Shown here: piece by piece, positions 1 through 10,243 of the stretch
Position numbering within the stretch: the stretch's first letter is position 1
Layout of the letters: every line of letters begins with the position of its first letter
The notes under the pieces: model-generated
Seen by the model: only the letters and a program-made list of their open reading frames with translations
Database searches by the model: none
What the model was told of the DNA's origin: nothing
Translations under genes and position numbers: made by a program
Origin: Iodobacter fluviatilis
Lineage (GTDB): Bacteria; Pseudomonadota; Gammaproteobacteria; Burkholderiales; Chitinibacteraceae
Direction: 5' to 3'
Length of the DNA stretch: 64,000 nucleotides
Assembly (NCBI RefSeq): GCF_900451195.1
Contig: NZ_UGHR01000001.1
Location: forward strand, 1,612,001-1,676,000

Positions 1-1
1 G

Positions 2-685
2 ACCAACTATAAAGGCGAAGTTGTTGCCCCCGTGGGTGATGATCCGGAAGTGCGCATCAAAGGCTTTTACGCGGCGGGTGAATGTGCATGCGCTTCGGTG
101 CACGGTGCAAATCGCTTGGGTACTAACTCACTACTGGATCTGGTGGTGTTTGGTAAGGCTGCGGGCAATTCGATTATTGATTTCATCAAGAACGAGCGTC
201 CGGAGTTGCGCCCATTGCCAGCGAATGCGGCTGAGTTCTCCTTAGCCCGTCTGGCGCGTTTGGAAAACCAAACGGGTGGCGAAGAAGTTGCTGACGTGCG
301 TAATGCCATGCAAAAAGTGGTGCAACTGCGTGCCGGTGTATTCCGCAACTCAGAGAACTTGGCCAAAGGCGTTGAAGAAATCAAGGCCGTGGCAGAGCGT
401 GTGAAGCGCACTCAGATTGCAGACAAATCCAAAGTATTTAATACCGCAAGGGTTGAAGCGCTGGAGCTGGATAACCTGATCGAAGTGGCGGTTGCTACGC
501 TGATTTGTGCCGAAGCGCGTAAGGAAAGCCGTGGTGCACATGCGCACGACGATTTCCCTGATCGCCATGATGAGTGGATGAAGCACACGATGTTTGATGG
601 CAAAACCCGTCAATTATCTTACAAGCCTGTTCACACCAAACCGCTGACGGTCGATTATATCGAACCGCAAAAACGCGTTTACTAA
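2..685 (+). CDS. sdhA: Succinate dehydrogenase flavoprotein subunit, C-terminal part (partial)
   Basis: This is the last 227 residues of the FAD subunit of succinate:quinone oxidoreductase (complex II), which oxidises succinate to fumarate on the cytoplasmic face of the inner membrane. The frame is open from base 2, so the start lies outside the window. It carries the conserved segment SVHGANRLGTNSLLDLVVFG near the FAD site and the helical C-terminal domain, ending in VDYIEPQKRVY as is usual for proteobacterial SdhA. sdhB follows after 19 bases, so this is the usual sdh operon; sdhC and sdhD would be expected upstream. The family assignment is secure. Confidence 0.96.
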   Translation, partial: TNYKGEVVAPVGDDPEVRIKGFYAAGECACASVHGANRLGTNSLLDLVVFGKAAGNSIIDFIKNERPELRPLPANAAEFSLARLARLENQTGGEEVADVRNAMQKVVQLRAGVFRNSENLAKGVEEIKAVAERVKRTQIADKSKVFNTARVEALELDNLIEVAVATLICAEARKESRGAHAHDDFPDRHDEWMKHTMFDGKTRQLSYKPVHTKPLTVDYIEPQKRVY

Positions 686-704
686 AAGCATCAGGAGAAA
701 ACCG

Positions 705-1406
705 ATGAAGATGCATTTCAAGCTCTATCGCTACAACCCTGATGTGGACGCTAAGCCGTACATGCAGGATTACCATGTTGAACTGGAACCATCCGATAAG
801 AAATTATTAGATGGTCTGGTTCGCCTGAAGGCACAAGACGACAGCCTGAGCTTTCGCCGTTCTTGCCGCGAAGGAATTTGCGGTTCAGATGCGATGAATA
901 TCAATGGTAAGAATGGTCTGGCCTGTATTACAGATATTGCCAGCCTGAAGCAGCCAGTTGAGATTCGCCCACTGCCAGGTTTGCCGGTGATTCGTGACTT
1001 AATCGTTGATATGACGCAGTTCTTTAAGCAATATCACTCGATCAAGCCCTATGTGCAAAACGATAATCCGCCGCCTGATCGCGAACGCCTGCAATCGCCG
1101 GAAGACCGTAAAGAGCTGGATGGTTTGTACGAGTGCATTTTATGTGCTTGCTGCTCAACATCCTGCCCGTCATTTTGGTGGAATCCTGATAAATTTGTAG
1201 GCCCGGCTGGTTTGCTGGCAGCTTACCGTTTTATTGCGGATACCCGCGATGAAAAAACCAACGAACGTCTGGATAATCTTGAAGATCCATATCGTTTGTT
1301 CCGTTGCCACAGCATTATGAATTGCGTTGATGTTTGCCCTAAGGAACTCAACCCAACGAAAGCCATTGGCAAGATTAAAGATTTAATGATTAAGCGCATG
1401 AGCTAA
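705..1406 (+). CDS. sdhB: Succinate dehydrogenase iron-sulfur subunit
   Basis: SdhB (233 aa) passes electrons from the SdhA flavin to quinone through three iron-sulfur centres. All ligand motifs are visible: the N-terminal ferredoxin-like SCREGICGSDAMN followed by GLAC for the [2Fe-2S] cluster, CILCACCSTSCP for the [4Fe-4S] cluster, and CHSIMNCVDVCP for the [3Fe-4S] cluster. Length is normal for the family. An AGGAG ribosome site lies just upstream of the ATG at 705; a second in-frame ATG lies at 711. It sits between sdhA and sdhE in the same operon. Confidence 0.97.
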   Translation: MKMHFKLYRYNPDVDAKPYMQDYHVELEPSDKKLLDGLVRLKAQDDSLSFRRSCREGICGSDAMNINGKNGLACITDIASLKQPVEIRPLPGLPVIRDLIVDMTQFFKQYHSIKPYVQNDNPPPDRERLQSPEDRKELDGLYECILCACCSTSCPSFWWNPDKFVGPAGLLAAYRFIADTRDEKTNERLDNLEDPYRLFRCHSIMNCVDVCPKELNPTKAIGKIKDLMIKRMS

Positions 1407-1413
1407 TCAACAG

Positions 1414-1434
1414 AGGGGCAGCTTTGCCCCTTTT
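1414..1434 (+). terminator. Small hairpin with short T run between sdhB and sdhE
   Basis: AGGGGCA (1414-1420) pairs with TGCCCCT (1425-1431) across a GCTT loop and is followed by TTTT. The T run is short, so it is more likely a partial terminator or a 3'-end stabiliser inside the operon than a complete stop. Confidence 0.45.
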
Positions 1435-1461
1435 GAAGTGTCAGAAGTAAGGAAGAGCTTG

Positions 1462-1740
1462 ATGGATGCAATTGAATTAAAACGGATCATCTGGCGCTCA
1501 CGCCGTGGGCTTTTAGAAGTAGATCTTCAACTGGAGTGTTTTGTAAAAGAGGTGCTCCCTACTTTATCCGGAACGGATTTGATTCTTTTTCAGGATCTTC
1601 TTTTACTCTCTGATAACGATCTGCTTGATTACCTCAATTGCAAAGCAGAATGTCCGGACGAGCGGCTCAGACCGATGCTGGAACAAGTACGAAGCGCACA
1701 ACGACAAGCGGTACAAACCGAAACCCCAGGAGCTATTTAA
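1462..1740 (+). CDS. sdhE: FAD assembly factor SdhE (succinate dehydrogenase assembly factor 2)
   Basis: This is a small (92 aa) helical protein of the SdhE/Sdh5/YgfY family, which promotes covalent attachment of FAD to SdhA. The family signature RGxxE is seen as RRGLLEVD early in the protein. I chose the ATG at 1462 because AAGGAAGAG lies directly upstream; an in-frame GTG at 1438 would add eight residues. Its position straight after sdhB and two bases before gltA supports the assignment. The rest of the sequence is acidic and leucine-rich, as is usual for the family. Confidence 0.92.
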   Translation: MDAIELKRIIWRSRRGLLEVDLQLECFVKEVLPTLSGTDLILFQDLLLLSDNDLLDYLNCKAECPDERLRPMLEQVRSAQRQAVQTETPGAI

Positions 1741-1741
1741 T

Positions 1742-3028
1742 ATGGAAAAGAAAGTCACACTGACTTACAACGATGGCAAAGATTCGCTTGAGTTGCCAGT
1801 TTTACCGAGCACGCTTGGGCCGGATGTGGTGGATATCCGCTCATTCTCCAAGACCGGTATGTTTACTTTCGATCCTGGCTTTTTGGCGACATCCAGCTGT
1901 GAATCCAAGATCACCTATATCGATGGTGATCTGGGCCAGCTTTACTACCGTGGATACCCGATTGAGCAGCTTGCTGAGCAAAGCGATTATCTGGAAGTGT
2001 GTTACCTGCTGATTAACGGCGAGTTGCCAACACCGGAACAAAGCGCTGCATTTAATAAAACGGTCATGAGCCACACCATGGTGCATGAGCAACTGACCCG
2101 TTTCTTTAACGGCTTCCGCCGCGATGCGCATCCGATGGCAATGATGGTGGGTGTAGTGGGTGCATTATCCGCGTTCTATCAGGACAGCCTAGATATCAAT
2201 AATGAAGAGCACCGCAAAGTGGCGATGTTCCGTCTGATCTCTAAGATCCCGACCATTGCCGCAATGTGCTACCGCTACAACCAAGGTTTGCCATTCGTTT
2301 ACCCACGCAATGATTTGAGCTATACCGCCAACTTTATGCACATGATGTTCTCTACGCCTTGCGAAGAATATGTGCCAAACCCGGTATTGGTGCGTGCGCT
2401 GGATGTGATCTTTACCCTGCATGCTGATCACGAACAAAATGCTTCAACATCAACAGTTCGTCTGGCTGGCTCGTCTGGCGCTAATCCGTTTGCATGTATT
2501 GCAGCGGGTATTGCCTGCCTGTGGGGCCCGTCGCATGGCGGCGCTAACGAAGCCGTATTGCTGATGCTGGATGAAATTGGCTCGGTCGATAAAGTGCCGG
2601 CCTTTATGGAAGGCGTGAAAGCCAAGACGCATAAGCTGATGGGCTTTGGTCACCGTGTATATAAAAATATGGACCCGCGTGCCAGCGTCATGCGCCGTAT
2701 TTGCCACGAAGTACTGAATGAAATGGGTCTGCAGGATGATCCTAAATTCAAACTGGCCATGGAGCTGGAAAAAATTGCGCTGGAAGACAGCTACTTTATT
2801 GAACGCAAGCTGTATCCAAACGTCGATTTTTACTCAGGTATTGTTCAGTCTGCATTAGGTATTCCTGTGCCAATGTTTACCGTGATTTTTGCCTTGGCAC
2901 GTACAGTGGGCTGGATCAGCCACTGGAATGAAATGATTGCGGATCCGGGTATGAAGATTGGCCGTCCGCGTCAGCAATACACTGGCGCGACTAAGCGTGA
3001 TTATGTACCTGCAGATCAGCGCGGTTAA
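1742..3028 (+). CDS. gltA: Citrate synthase (type II)
   Basis: Citrate synthase (428 aa) condenses acetyl-CoA and oxaloacetate in the first step of the TCA cycle. The active-site histidines lie in [15 protein letters not shown] with [11 protein letters not shown], and in [14 protein letters not shown]; the catalytic Asp region is VDFYSG. The N-terminal beta-rich extension with the GLRYRGY-like stretch [14 protein letters not shown] marks the NADH-sensitive hexameric type found in Gram-negatives. The ATG at 1742 follows an AGGAG site; the frame is open further upstream but overlaps sdhE and is not conserved-looking. It starts one base after the sdhE stop, so translation is probably coupled. 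Confidence 0.97.
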   Translation: MEKKVTLTYNDGKDSLELPVLPSTLGPDVVDIRSFSKTGMFTFDPGFLATSSCESKITYIDGDLGQLYYRGYPIEQLAEQSDYLEVCYLLINGELPTPEQSAAFNKTVMSHTMVHEQLTRFFNGFRRDAHPMAMMVGVVGALSAFYQDSLDINNEEHRKVAMFRLISKIPTIAAMCYRYNQGLPFVYPRNDLSYTANFMHMMFSTPCEEYVPNPVLVRALDVIFTLHADHEQNASTSTVRLAGSSGANPFACIAAGIACLWGPSHGGANEAVLLMLDEIGSVDKVPAFMEGVKAKTHKLMGFGHRVYKNMDPRASVMRRICHEVLNEMGLQDDPKFKLAMELEKIALEDSYFIERKLYPNVDFYSGIVQSALGIPVPMFTVIFALARTVGWISHWNEMIADPGMKIGRPRQQYTGATKRDYVPADQRG

Positions 3029-3054
3029 TCTGTGTTTGTGGCTTGTTTGTAAAT

Positions 3055-3094
3055 TGCAGGGCGGATGAAGCCCACAGGTAGAACCTGCCCTGCA
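3055..3094. repeat. Palindrome downstream of gltA
   Basis: TGCAGGGC (3055-3062) and GCCCTGCA (3087-3094) form an 8-bp stem around a 24-base loop. It resembles a shortened version of the GTAGGGCGGG palindromes seen later in the window, but the match is weaker, so membership of that family is uncertain. Confidence 0.4.
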
Positions 3095-3184
3095 TTGTAA
3101 TTGATTGGTTTTGAGCCGCTTCGCTAAGGGGCGGCGGTCTTGCATGGTGTTAAGCCTGCTAAATTACTGGATTTAATGACGGCG

Positions 3185-5998
3185 ATGATGAGAGAGTTGA
3201 GGTCTAATTCCCACCTTTTTGGCGGGAATGCTCCTTTCGTTGAGGAGCTTTACGAGCAGTACCTGAGTGACCCGCAACTGGTTGATCAGGAATGGCGCTC
3301 CTACTTCGATAAGATGCAGCAAAGCCCGGGTGTGGTTGATCGTGATATTCCACGAGCGCCGATTGAAGAATCCTTCCGCCAGCTGACTCGCAAACCCCGC
3401 TATGTACAGCAAGGTGGCGCAGTTGACGAAGAGGCTACGCGTAAGCAGGTTAATCTGCTTCGTTTAATCTCTGCTTACCGCATTATGGGTTCGCGTCAGG
3501 CAAGTCTCGATCCTTTGCAGCGTATGGATCAGGCGCGTTTGCCAGAGCTTGATGCAAAGCACCATGGTTTTACCGATGCCGATATGGCAACCACCTTTGG
3601 TACTAATATTGCGGGGATGGAGCGAGCCACCCTTGCTGAAGTGATTGCGTTTTTAAAGCAAACTTACAGCGGCAATATTGGTCTGGAATATATGCACATC
3701 ACCAATGCAGAACAACGCAAGTGGGTGCAGCAATGGTTTGAATCCCGCCGCTCAACGCCATCCTATGGCATCGAGCAAAAAAAACGCACACTGCAAAAAG
3801 TAACAGCCGCAGAAACACTCGAACAATACCTGCATAAAAAATACGTCGGCCAAAAGCGCTTCTCGCTGGAAGGTGGCGACTCCATGATCCCGGCACTGGA
3901 TTATTTAGTGCAAGGCGCAGGTGCAGTGGGTGTGCAGGAATTGATTATTGGTATGGCGCACCGTGGCCGTCTGAATGTGCTGGTTAACACGCTGGGTAAG
4001 CAGCCGCGTGATTTATTCAGCGAATTTGAAGGCCGCTCAGTCAGCGACTTGTCATCTGGTGACGTGAAGTACCATATGGGTTTCTCGGCCGATATCCCGA
4101 CACCGGGCGGCCCTATTCACTTAAGCCTTGCGTTTAACCCATCCCACCTTGAAATCGTCAACCCTGTGGTTGAAGGCTCGGTGCGTGCGCGTCAGCAGCG
4201 TCGTGGCGATAAGCTGGGTGAGCAAGTCTTGCCGGTGCTGATCCACGGTGACTCAGCCTTTATTGGTCTGGGTACTAACCAAGGTACGTTTAACTTAGCC
4301 AATACCCGTGGCTACGGTACCGGTGGTACGGTGCATCTGGTGGTGAATAACCAGGTGGGTTTCACTACATCGGACACCCGTGATACCCGCTCGACGATTT
4401 ACTGTACTGATATCGCCAAGATGGTTGAAGCGCCGATTTTCCACGTCAATGGCGATGATCCGGAAAGCGTGATTCTGGTGATGCAGGCTGCACTTGAATT
4501 TCGCATGAAATTCCACCGCGATGTGGTGGTGGATTTGGTGTGCTTCCGTAAGTTTGGTCACAATGAAGCGGATGATCCGTTTGTGACTCAGCCTATGATG
4601 TACAAAAAAATCGGCCAGCACCCAGGCGCGCGTAAGAAATACGCCGATCGCCTGATTGCCGAAGGTGTAGTGACCAGCGATGAAGCGGATAGCCTGATCC
4701 AGGAATATCGTGCAGCGCTGGATCGCGGTGAGCACGTAGAGCAAACCACGCTGACCGATTACAAACGCTCGCATGCGATTGATTTCTCACGTTATATGGG
4801 CGTGCACTGGCGTCATCCGGTGGCAACAGCCGTGCCGCAGGCTGATTTAGTCCGCCTGACTGAAAAATTCACCAAAGTGCCTGATGATTTCAAGCTGCGC
4901 TCGAACGTAGACAAAATCATTAAGGAACGCATCGCCATGGTCAACGGCGAGCAGCCGGTTGACTTTGGTATGGCTGAGCATCTGGCCTACGCCACACTCT
5001 TAACCGAAGGCTACGCGGTGCGTATCTCGGGTGAAGATTGCGGTCGCGGTACGTTTAATCACCGCCATGCGGTATTGCACGATCAAAACCGCGAAAAATG
5101 GGATCAGGGCGTTCATATTCCATTGCAGCATTTGGCTGAGAAACAAGCCAACTTTACCGTCATTGATTCGATCCTGAATGAAGAAGCGGTGCTGGCTTTT
5201 GAATATGGCTATGCCTGCTCTGCACCGGATGAGTTGACTATCTGGGAAGCGCAGTTCGGTGACTTTGCCAACGGCGCGCAAGTGGTGATCGATCAGTTTA
5301 TTACTTCAGGCGAAACAAAATGGGGCCGTCTGTGTGGCCTGACCATGATGTTGCCGCACGGCTACGATGGCCAAGGTCCAGAGCATTCATCTGCCCGCGT
5401 TGAGCGCTACTTGCAACTCTGTGCAGAGCACAATGTGCAGGTGCTGATGATGTCTGAGGCTGCGCAAATGTTCCATGCGCTACGCCGTCAGATGCTGCGC
5501 CCAAGCCGTAAACCGCTGATTATCATCATGAGCAAAAAGCTCCTGAAAGCGAAAATGGCATCCAGCCCGATTGAAGACTTCACCAAGGGTGAGTTCCGCC
5601 CGGTGATTGGTGATCAGGGCAGTCTGGACGCGAAGAAAGTGAAGCGCGTTGTGATGTGTGCCGGTCAGGTGTATTACGACCTGCTGGCAGGCCGCTCAGA
5701 GCGCGATATCAAAGACATCGCAATTGTGCGCATTGAGCAGCTTTATCCATTCCCGACGGAAGAGTTAAAAGCTGAGATCGAAAAATACCCGAATGCGCGT
5801 GAAGTGATGTGGGTACAGGAAGAACCACGTAATCAGGGCGCATGGCATCAGATCCGCCATAGACTGGAAGCGTGCATGCATCCTAAGCAAACCCTGCTGT
5901 ATGCAGGCCGTACCTCGTCGGCGTCGCCAGCTGTGGGTTATATGAGCAAGCACACTGCACAGCTTAAATCCTTCGTTGAAGAAGCAATGACACTGTAA
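3185..5998 (+). CDS. sucA: 2-oxoglutarate dehydrogenase E1 component
   Basis: This is the thiamine-diphosphate-dependent E1 subunit of the 2-oxoglutarate dehydrogenase complex, which decarboxylates 2-oxoglutarate and succinylates the lipoyl arm of SucB. The N-terminal segment (SHLFGGNAPFVEELYEQYL) is the E2-docking region typical of SucA. Active-site stretches GMAHRGRLNVLVN and GDSAFIGLGTNQGT are present, as is VNNQVGFTTS. Length is about 937 aa, normal for the family. The start is uncertain: an in-frame TTG at 3140 and ATGs at 3176, 3185 and 3188 are all possible, and I favour the MMREL start because homologues usually begin near there. sucB and lpd follow. Confidence 0.95.
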   Translation: MMRELRSNSHLFGGNAPFVEELYEQYLSDPQLVDQEWRSYFDKMQQSPGVVDRDIPRAPIEESFRQLTRKPRYVQQGGAVDEEATRKQVNLLRLISAYRIMGSRQASLDPLQRMDQARLPELDAKHHGFTDADMATTFGTNIAGMERATLAEVIAFLKQTYSGNIGLEYMHITNAEQRKWVQQWFESRRSTPSYGIEQKKRTLQKVTAAETLEQYLHKKYVGQKRFSLEGGDSMIPALDYLVQGAGAVGVQELIIGMAHRGRLNVLVNTLGKQPRDLFSEFEGRSVSDLSSGDVKYHMGFSADIPTPGGPIHLSLAFNPSHLEIVNPVVEGSVRARQQRRGDKLGEQVLPVLIHGDSAFIGLGTNQGTFNLANTRGYGTGGTVHLVVNNQVGFTTSDTRDTRSTIYCTDIAKMVEAPIFHVNGDDPESVILVMQAALEFRMKFHRDVVVDLVCFRKFGHNEADDPFVTQPMMYKKIGQHPGARKKYADRLIAEGVVTSDEADSLIQEYRAALDRGEHVEQTTLTDYKRSHAIDFSRYMGVHWRHPVATAVPQADLVRLTEKFTKVPDDFKLRSNVDKIIKERIAMVNGEQPVDFGMAEHLAYATLLTEGYAVRISGEDCGRGTFNHRHAVLHDQNREKWDQGVHIPLQHLAEKQANFTVIDSILNEEAVLAFEYGYACSAPDELTIWEAQFGDFANGAQVVIDQFITSGETKWGRLCGLTMMLPHGYDGQGPEHSSARVERYLQLCAEHNVQVLMMSEAAQMFHALRRQMLRPSRKPLIIIMSKKLLKAKMASSPIEDFTKGEFRPVIGDQGSLDAKKVKRVVMCAGQVYYDLLAGRSERDIKDIAIVRIEQLYPFPTEELKAEIEKYPNAREVMWVQEEPRNQGAWHQIRHRLEACMHPKQTLLYAGRTSSASPAVGYMSKHTAQLKSFVEEAMTL

Positions 5999-6005
5999 AC
6001 CAGAG

Positions 6006-6024
6006 GCGGCGCCCGGTGCGCCGC
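6006..6024 (+). other. GC-rich hairpin between sucA and sucB
   Basis: GCGGCGC (6006-6012) and GCGCCGC (6018-6024) form a perfect 7-bp stem with a CCGGT loop and only three T residues after it. It is too weak in T to be a full terminator and may act as an mRNA-stabilising or processing hairpin between the E1 and E2 genes. Confidence 0.45.
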
Positions 6025-6055
6025 TTTGACTCGCCAGATTCGCTTGGAGTGAAAA

Positions 6056-7273
6056 ATGATTATCGAAATTTTAGTACCACAATTGCCTGAATCCGTTTCT
6101 GAAGCTTCGCTTTTACAGTGGAAGAAAAAAGTAGGCGAAGCCGTTGCCCGTGATGAGCAGCTGATTGATATCGAAACCGATAAAGTTGTATTAGAAATCA
6201 CGGCTCCGCAAGCCGGTGTTTTGGCTTCTATTGTTCAGCAGGAAGGCGCTACTGTTGGCAGCCTGCAGCTGATCGCAACCATTGATACCGAAGCCACCGT
6301 TGCTGCACCGGCCAATGTTGTGCCTGAAACTGTAAAGACCGAGCAAGATGTTCGCGTAGCTGATGCGGCTAAAGAAGCCGGTGTTTCAGCGGGCGCAATC
6401 GGTTTTGGCACCGCAGTGATGCCAGCTGCTAAAAAACTGGCTGCAGATGCGGGCATCAATACCGCAGATGTAGGCGGCACTGGCCGTGGTGGCCGTGTGC
6501 TGAAAGAAGATGTACAGAATCACCTAGCAAAACCTGCTGCAGCACCGGCATCTGCGCCTGTACCGCAAGGCGACCGTGCTGAGCAACGTGTACCAATGAG
6601 CCGTTTGCGTGCCCGTGTGGCAGAGCGCCTGCTTGAATCGCAACAAACCAATGCCATCCTCACGACCTTCAATGAAATTAATATGAAGCCGGTAATGGAT
6701 CTGCGTAATAAATACAAAGATAAATTTGAAAAAGACCACGGCGTGAAGCTGGGCTTTATGGGCTTCTTTGTTAAAGCTGCGGTTCACGCACTGAAAAAAT
6801 ACCCGATCCTGAATGCATCCGTTGATGGTAACGATATCGTTTACCACGGCTACTTTGATATCGGTGTGGCGGTAGGTAGCCCGCGTGGCCTCGTGGTGCC
6901 GGTGATCCGTAATGCGGATCAGCTGAGCTTGGCTGAAATCGAAAAAACCATTGCCGATTTTGGTAAGCGCGCGCAAGCCGGCAAACTGGGGATCGAAGAG
7001 CTGACTGGTGGTACTTACACCATCTCTAACGGCGGTACATTTGGCTCCATGATGTCCACCCCGATTATCAACCCGCCACAATCTGCGATTCTGGGCATGC
7101 ACGCCACTAAAGAGCGCGTTGTCGTTGAGAATGGTGAAATGGTGATTCGCCCGATGATGTATCTGGCTCAGTCTTACGATCACCGCATCATCGATGGCCG
7201 CGAAGCGGTATTGTCGCTGGTAGCCATCAAAGAAGTGATCGAAGACCCAGCGCGTTTGCTGCTTGATATCTAA
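6056..7273 (+). CDS. sucB: Dihydrolipoyllysine succinyltransferase, E2 of 2-oxoglutarate dehydrogenase
   Basis: E2 core (405 aa) transfers the succinyl group from lipoamide to CoA. Domain order is clear: one N-terminal lipoyl domain (about residues 1-76) with the lipoylated lysine in [11 protein letters not shown], an Ala/Pro-rich linker, a peripheral-subunit-binding domain around residues 120-155 ([12 protein letters not shown]...[13 protein letters not shown]), a second linker, and the catalytic domain ending in [12 protein letters not shown], which holds the HxxxDG active site. A single lipoyl domain and this length fit SucB rather than AceF. An adequate GGAG site precedes ATG 6056. It lies between sucA and lpd. 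Confidence 0.96.
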   Translation: MIIEILVPQLPESVSEASLLQWKKKVGEAVARDEQLIDIETDKVVLEITAPQAGVLASIVQQEGATVGSLQLIATIDTEATVAAPANVVPETVKTEQDVRVADAAKEAGVSAGAIGFGTAVMPAAKKLAADAGINTADVGGTGRGGRVLKEDVQNHLAKPAAAPASAPVPQGDRAEQRVPMSRLRARVAERLLESQQTNAILTTFNEINMKPVMDLRNKYKDKFEKDHGVKLGFMGFFVKAAVHALKKYPILNASVDGNDIVYHGYFDIGVAVGSPRGLVVPVIRNADQLSLAEIEKTIADFGKRAQAGKLGIEELTGGTYTISNGGTFGSMMSTPIINPPQSAILGMHATKERVVVENGEMVIRPMMYLAQSYDHRIIDGREAVLSLVAIKEVIEDPARLLLDI

Positions 7274-7291
7274 TTAAAGTGAATTGTTTAG

Positions 7292-7323
7292 GGCGGGTTA
7301 GCGGCTTTATCGCGTAACCCGCC
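7292..7323. repeat. Palindromic repeat, GGCGGGTTA family
   Basis: GGCGGGTTA (7292-7300) and TAACCCGCC (7315-7323) are perfect 9-base inverted arms around a 14-base centre. The arm resembles those at 8849-8936 and 35499-35562, suggesting a dispersed intergenic repeat family. Confidence 0.6.
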
Positions 7324-7401
7324 ATGGCATATCGCAAAATATTGAATCACAGAGTCGGGGCGTTGATCACGCCCTTGCTCTTTCTCAAAGGTTTCCAAAC
7401 C

Positions 7402-8838
7402 ATGAGCAAAGAATTTGACGTTGTTGTAATCGGTGGCGGCCCTGGTGGCTATGTGGCTGCGATTCGCGCCTCGCAACTGGGCTTTAATACTGCATGTATC
7501 GATGCAACTTCAGACAAAGATGGCAAAGCGAGCCTAGGTGGTACGTGTTTGAATGTGGGATGTATCCCTTCTAAAGCACTGCTGCAATCGTCAGAAAACT
7601 ACTTTAATGCGGCGCATCATTTTGGCGATCACGGTATCTCTACCGGTACGCTGAAAATGGACGTGGCCAAAATGCTGGCACGCAAGCAGGAAATCATTAC
7701 AAAAAACACCGGCGGCATTGCTTACCTCTTCAAAAAGAACAAAGTGACGTCTTTCCACGGCGTAGGCGCGTTTAAAGCGAAAGCAGGCGATGCTTATGTG
7801 TTGGAAGCCAAGCTGGCTGACGGCTCAGTTGAAGAAATCACCGCGAAGCACGTCATTATTGCGACGGGCTCCAGCGTTCGCCAATTGCCGGGCGTGACCA
7901 TTGATAATCACCTGGTGTTGGATAACGAAGGCGCACTGGCGATTCCTGCCGTGCCAAAACGCTTGGGCGTGATTGGCGCTGGCGTGATCGGCTTAGAAAT
8001 GGGCTCGGTTTGGAAGCGTCTGGGTAGTGAAGTGACCGTATTAGAAGCCATGCCGACATTCCTAGGCGCAGCGGACGAGCAAGTCGCACGCGAAGCCAAG
8101 AAATTCCTGACTAAAGAAACCGGTCTCGTGATCAATACCGGCGTTAAAATCGGCGAAATCAAAACCGGTAAAAAAGACGTGACCGTGCACTGGACCGATG
8201 TAGCGGGTACAGAGCAAGTTAGCGTATTTGATAAACTGGTCGTTGCTATTGGCCGTGTGCCAAACACATCTGGCCTAAACGCAGATGCTGTTGGTCTTAA
8301 GCTGACCGAGCGTGGCCAGATTGATGTAAACGACGATTGTCAAAGCAATCTGCCTAATGTTTGGGCGATTGGTGATGTGGTTCGCGGCCCGATGCTGGCG
8401 CACAAAGCATCGGACGAAGGTGTGGCCGTGGCTGAGCGTATTGCTGGCCAGCATCCGCATATCGATTTTAACAATATCCCTTGGGTGATTTACACCAGCC
8501 CGGAAATTGCGTGGGTGGGTAAAACCGAAGAGCAGCTTAAAGCCGCTGGCGTTGAATACAAAAAAGGTCAATTTTTGTTCTCCGCTAATGGCCGTGCTTT
8601 AGCGCTGGGCGAGGGTAAGGGTTTTGTTAAGATGCTGGCGGATAAGACTACCGATCGCATTTTAGGTGTGCATATCGTGGGTCCATTTGCTTCAGAGCTA
8701 ATTGCTGAAGCGGTTGTTGCAATGGAATTCAATGCTTCTTCAGAAGATATTGCCCGTATTGTTCATGCTCATCCGTCCCTGTCTGAAGCCTTGCACGAAG
8801 CGGCTTTAGCATGCGATAAGCGTGGTTTGCACTCTTAA
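7402..8838 (+). CDS. lpd: Dihydrolipoyl dehydrogenase (E3)
   Basis: This FAD disulfide oxidoreductase (478 aa) reoxidises dihydrolipoamide of the 2-oxoglutarate dehydrogenase complex with NAD+. It shows the N-terminal FAD fold [13 protein letters not shown], the redox disulfide [13 protein letters not shown], the NAD-binding fold [15 protein letters not shown], the second FAD motif [13 protein letters not shown] and the C-terminal catalytic [15 protein letters not shown] set the start at ATG 7402, giving [13 protein letters not shown]; the frame runs open to 7324 but that part overlaps a palindromic repeat and has no family match. It follows sucB, so it is the E3 of that complex, though it may also serve pyruvate dehydrogenase. 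Confidence 0.96.
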   Translation: MSKEFDVVVIGGGPGGYVAAIRASQLGFNTACIDATSDKDGKASLGGTCLNVGCIPSKALLQSSENYFNAAHHFGDHGISTGTLKMDVAKMLARKQEIITKNTGGIAYLFKKNKVTSFHGVGAFKAKAGDAYVLEAKLADGSVEEITAKHVIIATGSSVRQLPGVTIDNHLVLDNEGALAIPAVPKRLGVIGAGVIGLEMGSVWKRLGSEVTVLEAMPTFLGAADEQVAREAKKFLTKETGLVINTGVKIGEIKTGKKDVTVHWTDVAGTEQVSVFDKLVVAIGRVPNTSGLNADAVGLKLTERGQIDVNDDCQSNLPNVWAIGDVVRGPMLAHKASDEGVAVAERIAGQHPHIDFNNIPWVIYTSPEIAWVGKTEEQLKAAGVEYKKGQFLFSANGRALALGEGKGFVKMLADKTTDRILGVHIVGPFASELIAEAVVAMEFNASSEDIARIVHAHPSLSEALHEAALACDKRGLHS

Positions 8839-8848
8839 TTTGTAAGCA

Positions 8849-8936
8849 TGTAGGGTGGCTTAGCCACGGTTTTTTGGGCGTCACCCGCCATGGCACCACG
8901 GTGGGTGACGGCATAAAACCGCCTAACCCACTCTAC
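8849..8936. repeat. 88-bp palindromic intergenic repeat (GTAGGGTGG type)
   Basis: Outer arms TGTAGGGTGGCTTAG (from 8849) and CTAACCCACTCTACA (to 8936) are inverted copies with a few mismatches. A second inverted pair, GTCACCC and GGGTGAC, is nested inside. The nested-hairpin structure resembles the element at 35499-35562. It lies between lpd and sucC and may fold in the operon transcript. Confidence 0.65.
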
Positions 8937-9046
8937 AACTACAGAATGCTTAAGAAGTTTAAGAAGTTTTAGATTATTTTCATCACTCAATATGTTTCAC
9001 GGTATGCGGCCGATTTGCATATCCTCTTTCCTTAAAAGGGTCTCAG

Positions 9047-10216
9047 ATGAATCTTCATGAATATCAAGCCAAGGCATTATTGGCTAAATACGGTCTTCCA
9101 GTACAACGCGGTATTCTGGCGCATACGCCTGAAGAAGCTGCTGCGGCATATGACACTTTAGGTGGCAAATTTGCGGTGGTTAAAGCCCAAGTTCACGCCG
9201 GTGGCCGTGGTAAAGCGGGTGGCGTTAAAGTGGTTAAATCCCGTGAAGAAGCCGCAGAAATTGCTAAAGGCCTGATTGGCACAAACTTAGTAACCTACCA
9301 GACCGATGCAGCGGGCCAGCCTGTGCATTCCGTATTGGTTTGTGAAGATATGTATCCGGTTCAGCGCGAGCTATACCTTGGCGCGGTGGTCGATCGCTCC
9401 AGCCAGCGCGTGGTATTTATGGTTTCCACCGAAGGCGGTGTTGAGATCGAGAAAGTCGCTGAAGAAACACCAGAAAAAATCATCAAAGTAACCGTTGATC
9501 CATTGGTTGGCATGCAGCCATTCCAAGCGCGTGATTGCGCGTTTGCTCTGGGTCTGGAAGGCAAGCAAGTTACGCACTTCACCAAAATGATGCTGGGCGC
9601 GGCCGAAGCGTTCATTGCTAACGACTTTGCACTGTTTGAAATCAACCCGCTGGCTCTGCGTGAAAACGGCGAGCTGTGCTGTGTGGATGCCAAGATTGGT
9701 CTGGATTCAAATGCGCTGTATCGCCTGCCAGAGCTGTTAGCTCAGCGCGATAAATCGCAAGAAAACGAGCGCGAAGTAAAAGCTTCCGAGTTCGAACTGA
9801 ACTACGTAGCACTGGAAGGCAATATCGGTTGTATGGTGAACGGCGCTGGCCTTGCAATGGCCACAATGGACATCATCAAACTGAAAGGCGGCCAGCCGGC
9901 TAACTTCCTGGATGTAGGCGGTGGTGCAACCAAAGATCGCGTGATCGAAGCCTTCAAGTTGATCTTGGCTGATGATTCGGTGAAGGGCGTGCTGATCAAT
10001 ATCTTCGGCGGTATCGTACGTTGCGACATGATTGCTGAAGCGATTATTGCTGCGGTGAAAGAAGTGAATGTAACTGTGCCGGTTGTGGTGCGTTTAGAAG
10101 GCAATAACGCCGAATTGGGCGCTAAGCTTCTGAACGAATCCGGTCTGAAGCTGACTTCGGCTCAAGGCCTGAATGACGCAGCCGAGAAAATTGTCGCTGC
10201 TGTTGCTGCGCTTTAA
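9047..10216 (+). CDS. sucC: Succinyl-CoA synthetase beta subunit (ADP-forming)
   Basis: SucC (389 aa) is the nucleotide-binding subunit of succinyl-CoA synthetase, the substrate-level phosphorylation step of the TCA cycle. It begins [16 protein letters not shown] and has the ATP-grasp domain with the glycine-rich loop [12 protein letters not shown] near residue 50, then [13 protein letters not shown] for metal binding. The C-terminal half contains [19 protein letters not shown] and [10 protein letters not shown], characteristic of the CoA-ligase domain. The start at 9047 follows an AAAAGGG-type site. sucD begins 27 bases downstream. Confidence 0.97.
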   Translation: MNLHEYQAKALLAKYGLPVQRGILAHTPEEAAAAYDTLGGKFAVVKAQVHAGGRGKAGGVKVVKSREEAAEIAKGLIGTNLVTYQTDAAGQPVHSVLVCEDMYPVQRELYLGAVVDRSSQRVVFMVSTEGGVEIEKVAEETPEKIIKVTVDPLVGMQPFQARDCAFALGLEGKQVTHFTKMMLGAAEAFIANDFALFEINPLALRENGELCCVDAKIGLDSNALYRLPELLAQRDKSQENEREVKASEFELNYVALEGNIGCMVNGAGLAMATMDIIKLKGGQPANFLDVGGGATKDRVIEAFKLILADDSVKGVLINIFGGIVRCDMIAEAIIAAVKEVNVTVPVVVRLEGNNAELGAKLLNESGLKLTSAQGLNDAAEKIVAAVAAL

Positions 10217-10243
10217 TCCGACATCCGCTGAAAGGAAAAAATA

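Noticed and set aside
6524..7183. 219-codon open frame on the minus strand
   Set aside because: It lies wholly inside sucB, shows no family motif and is explained by the codon pattern of the real gene.
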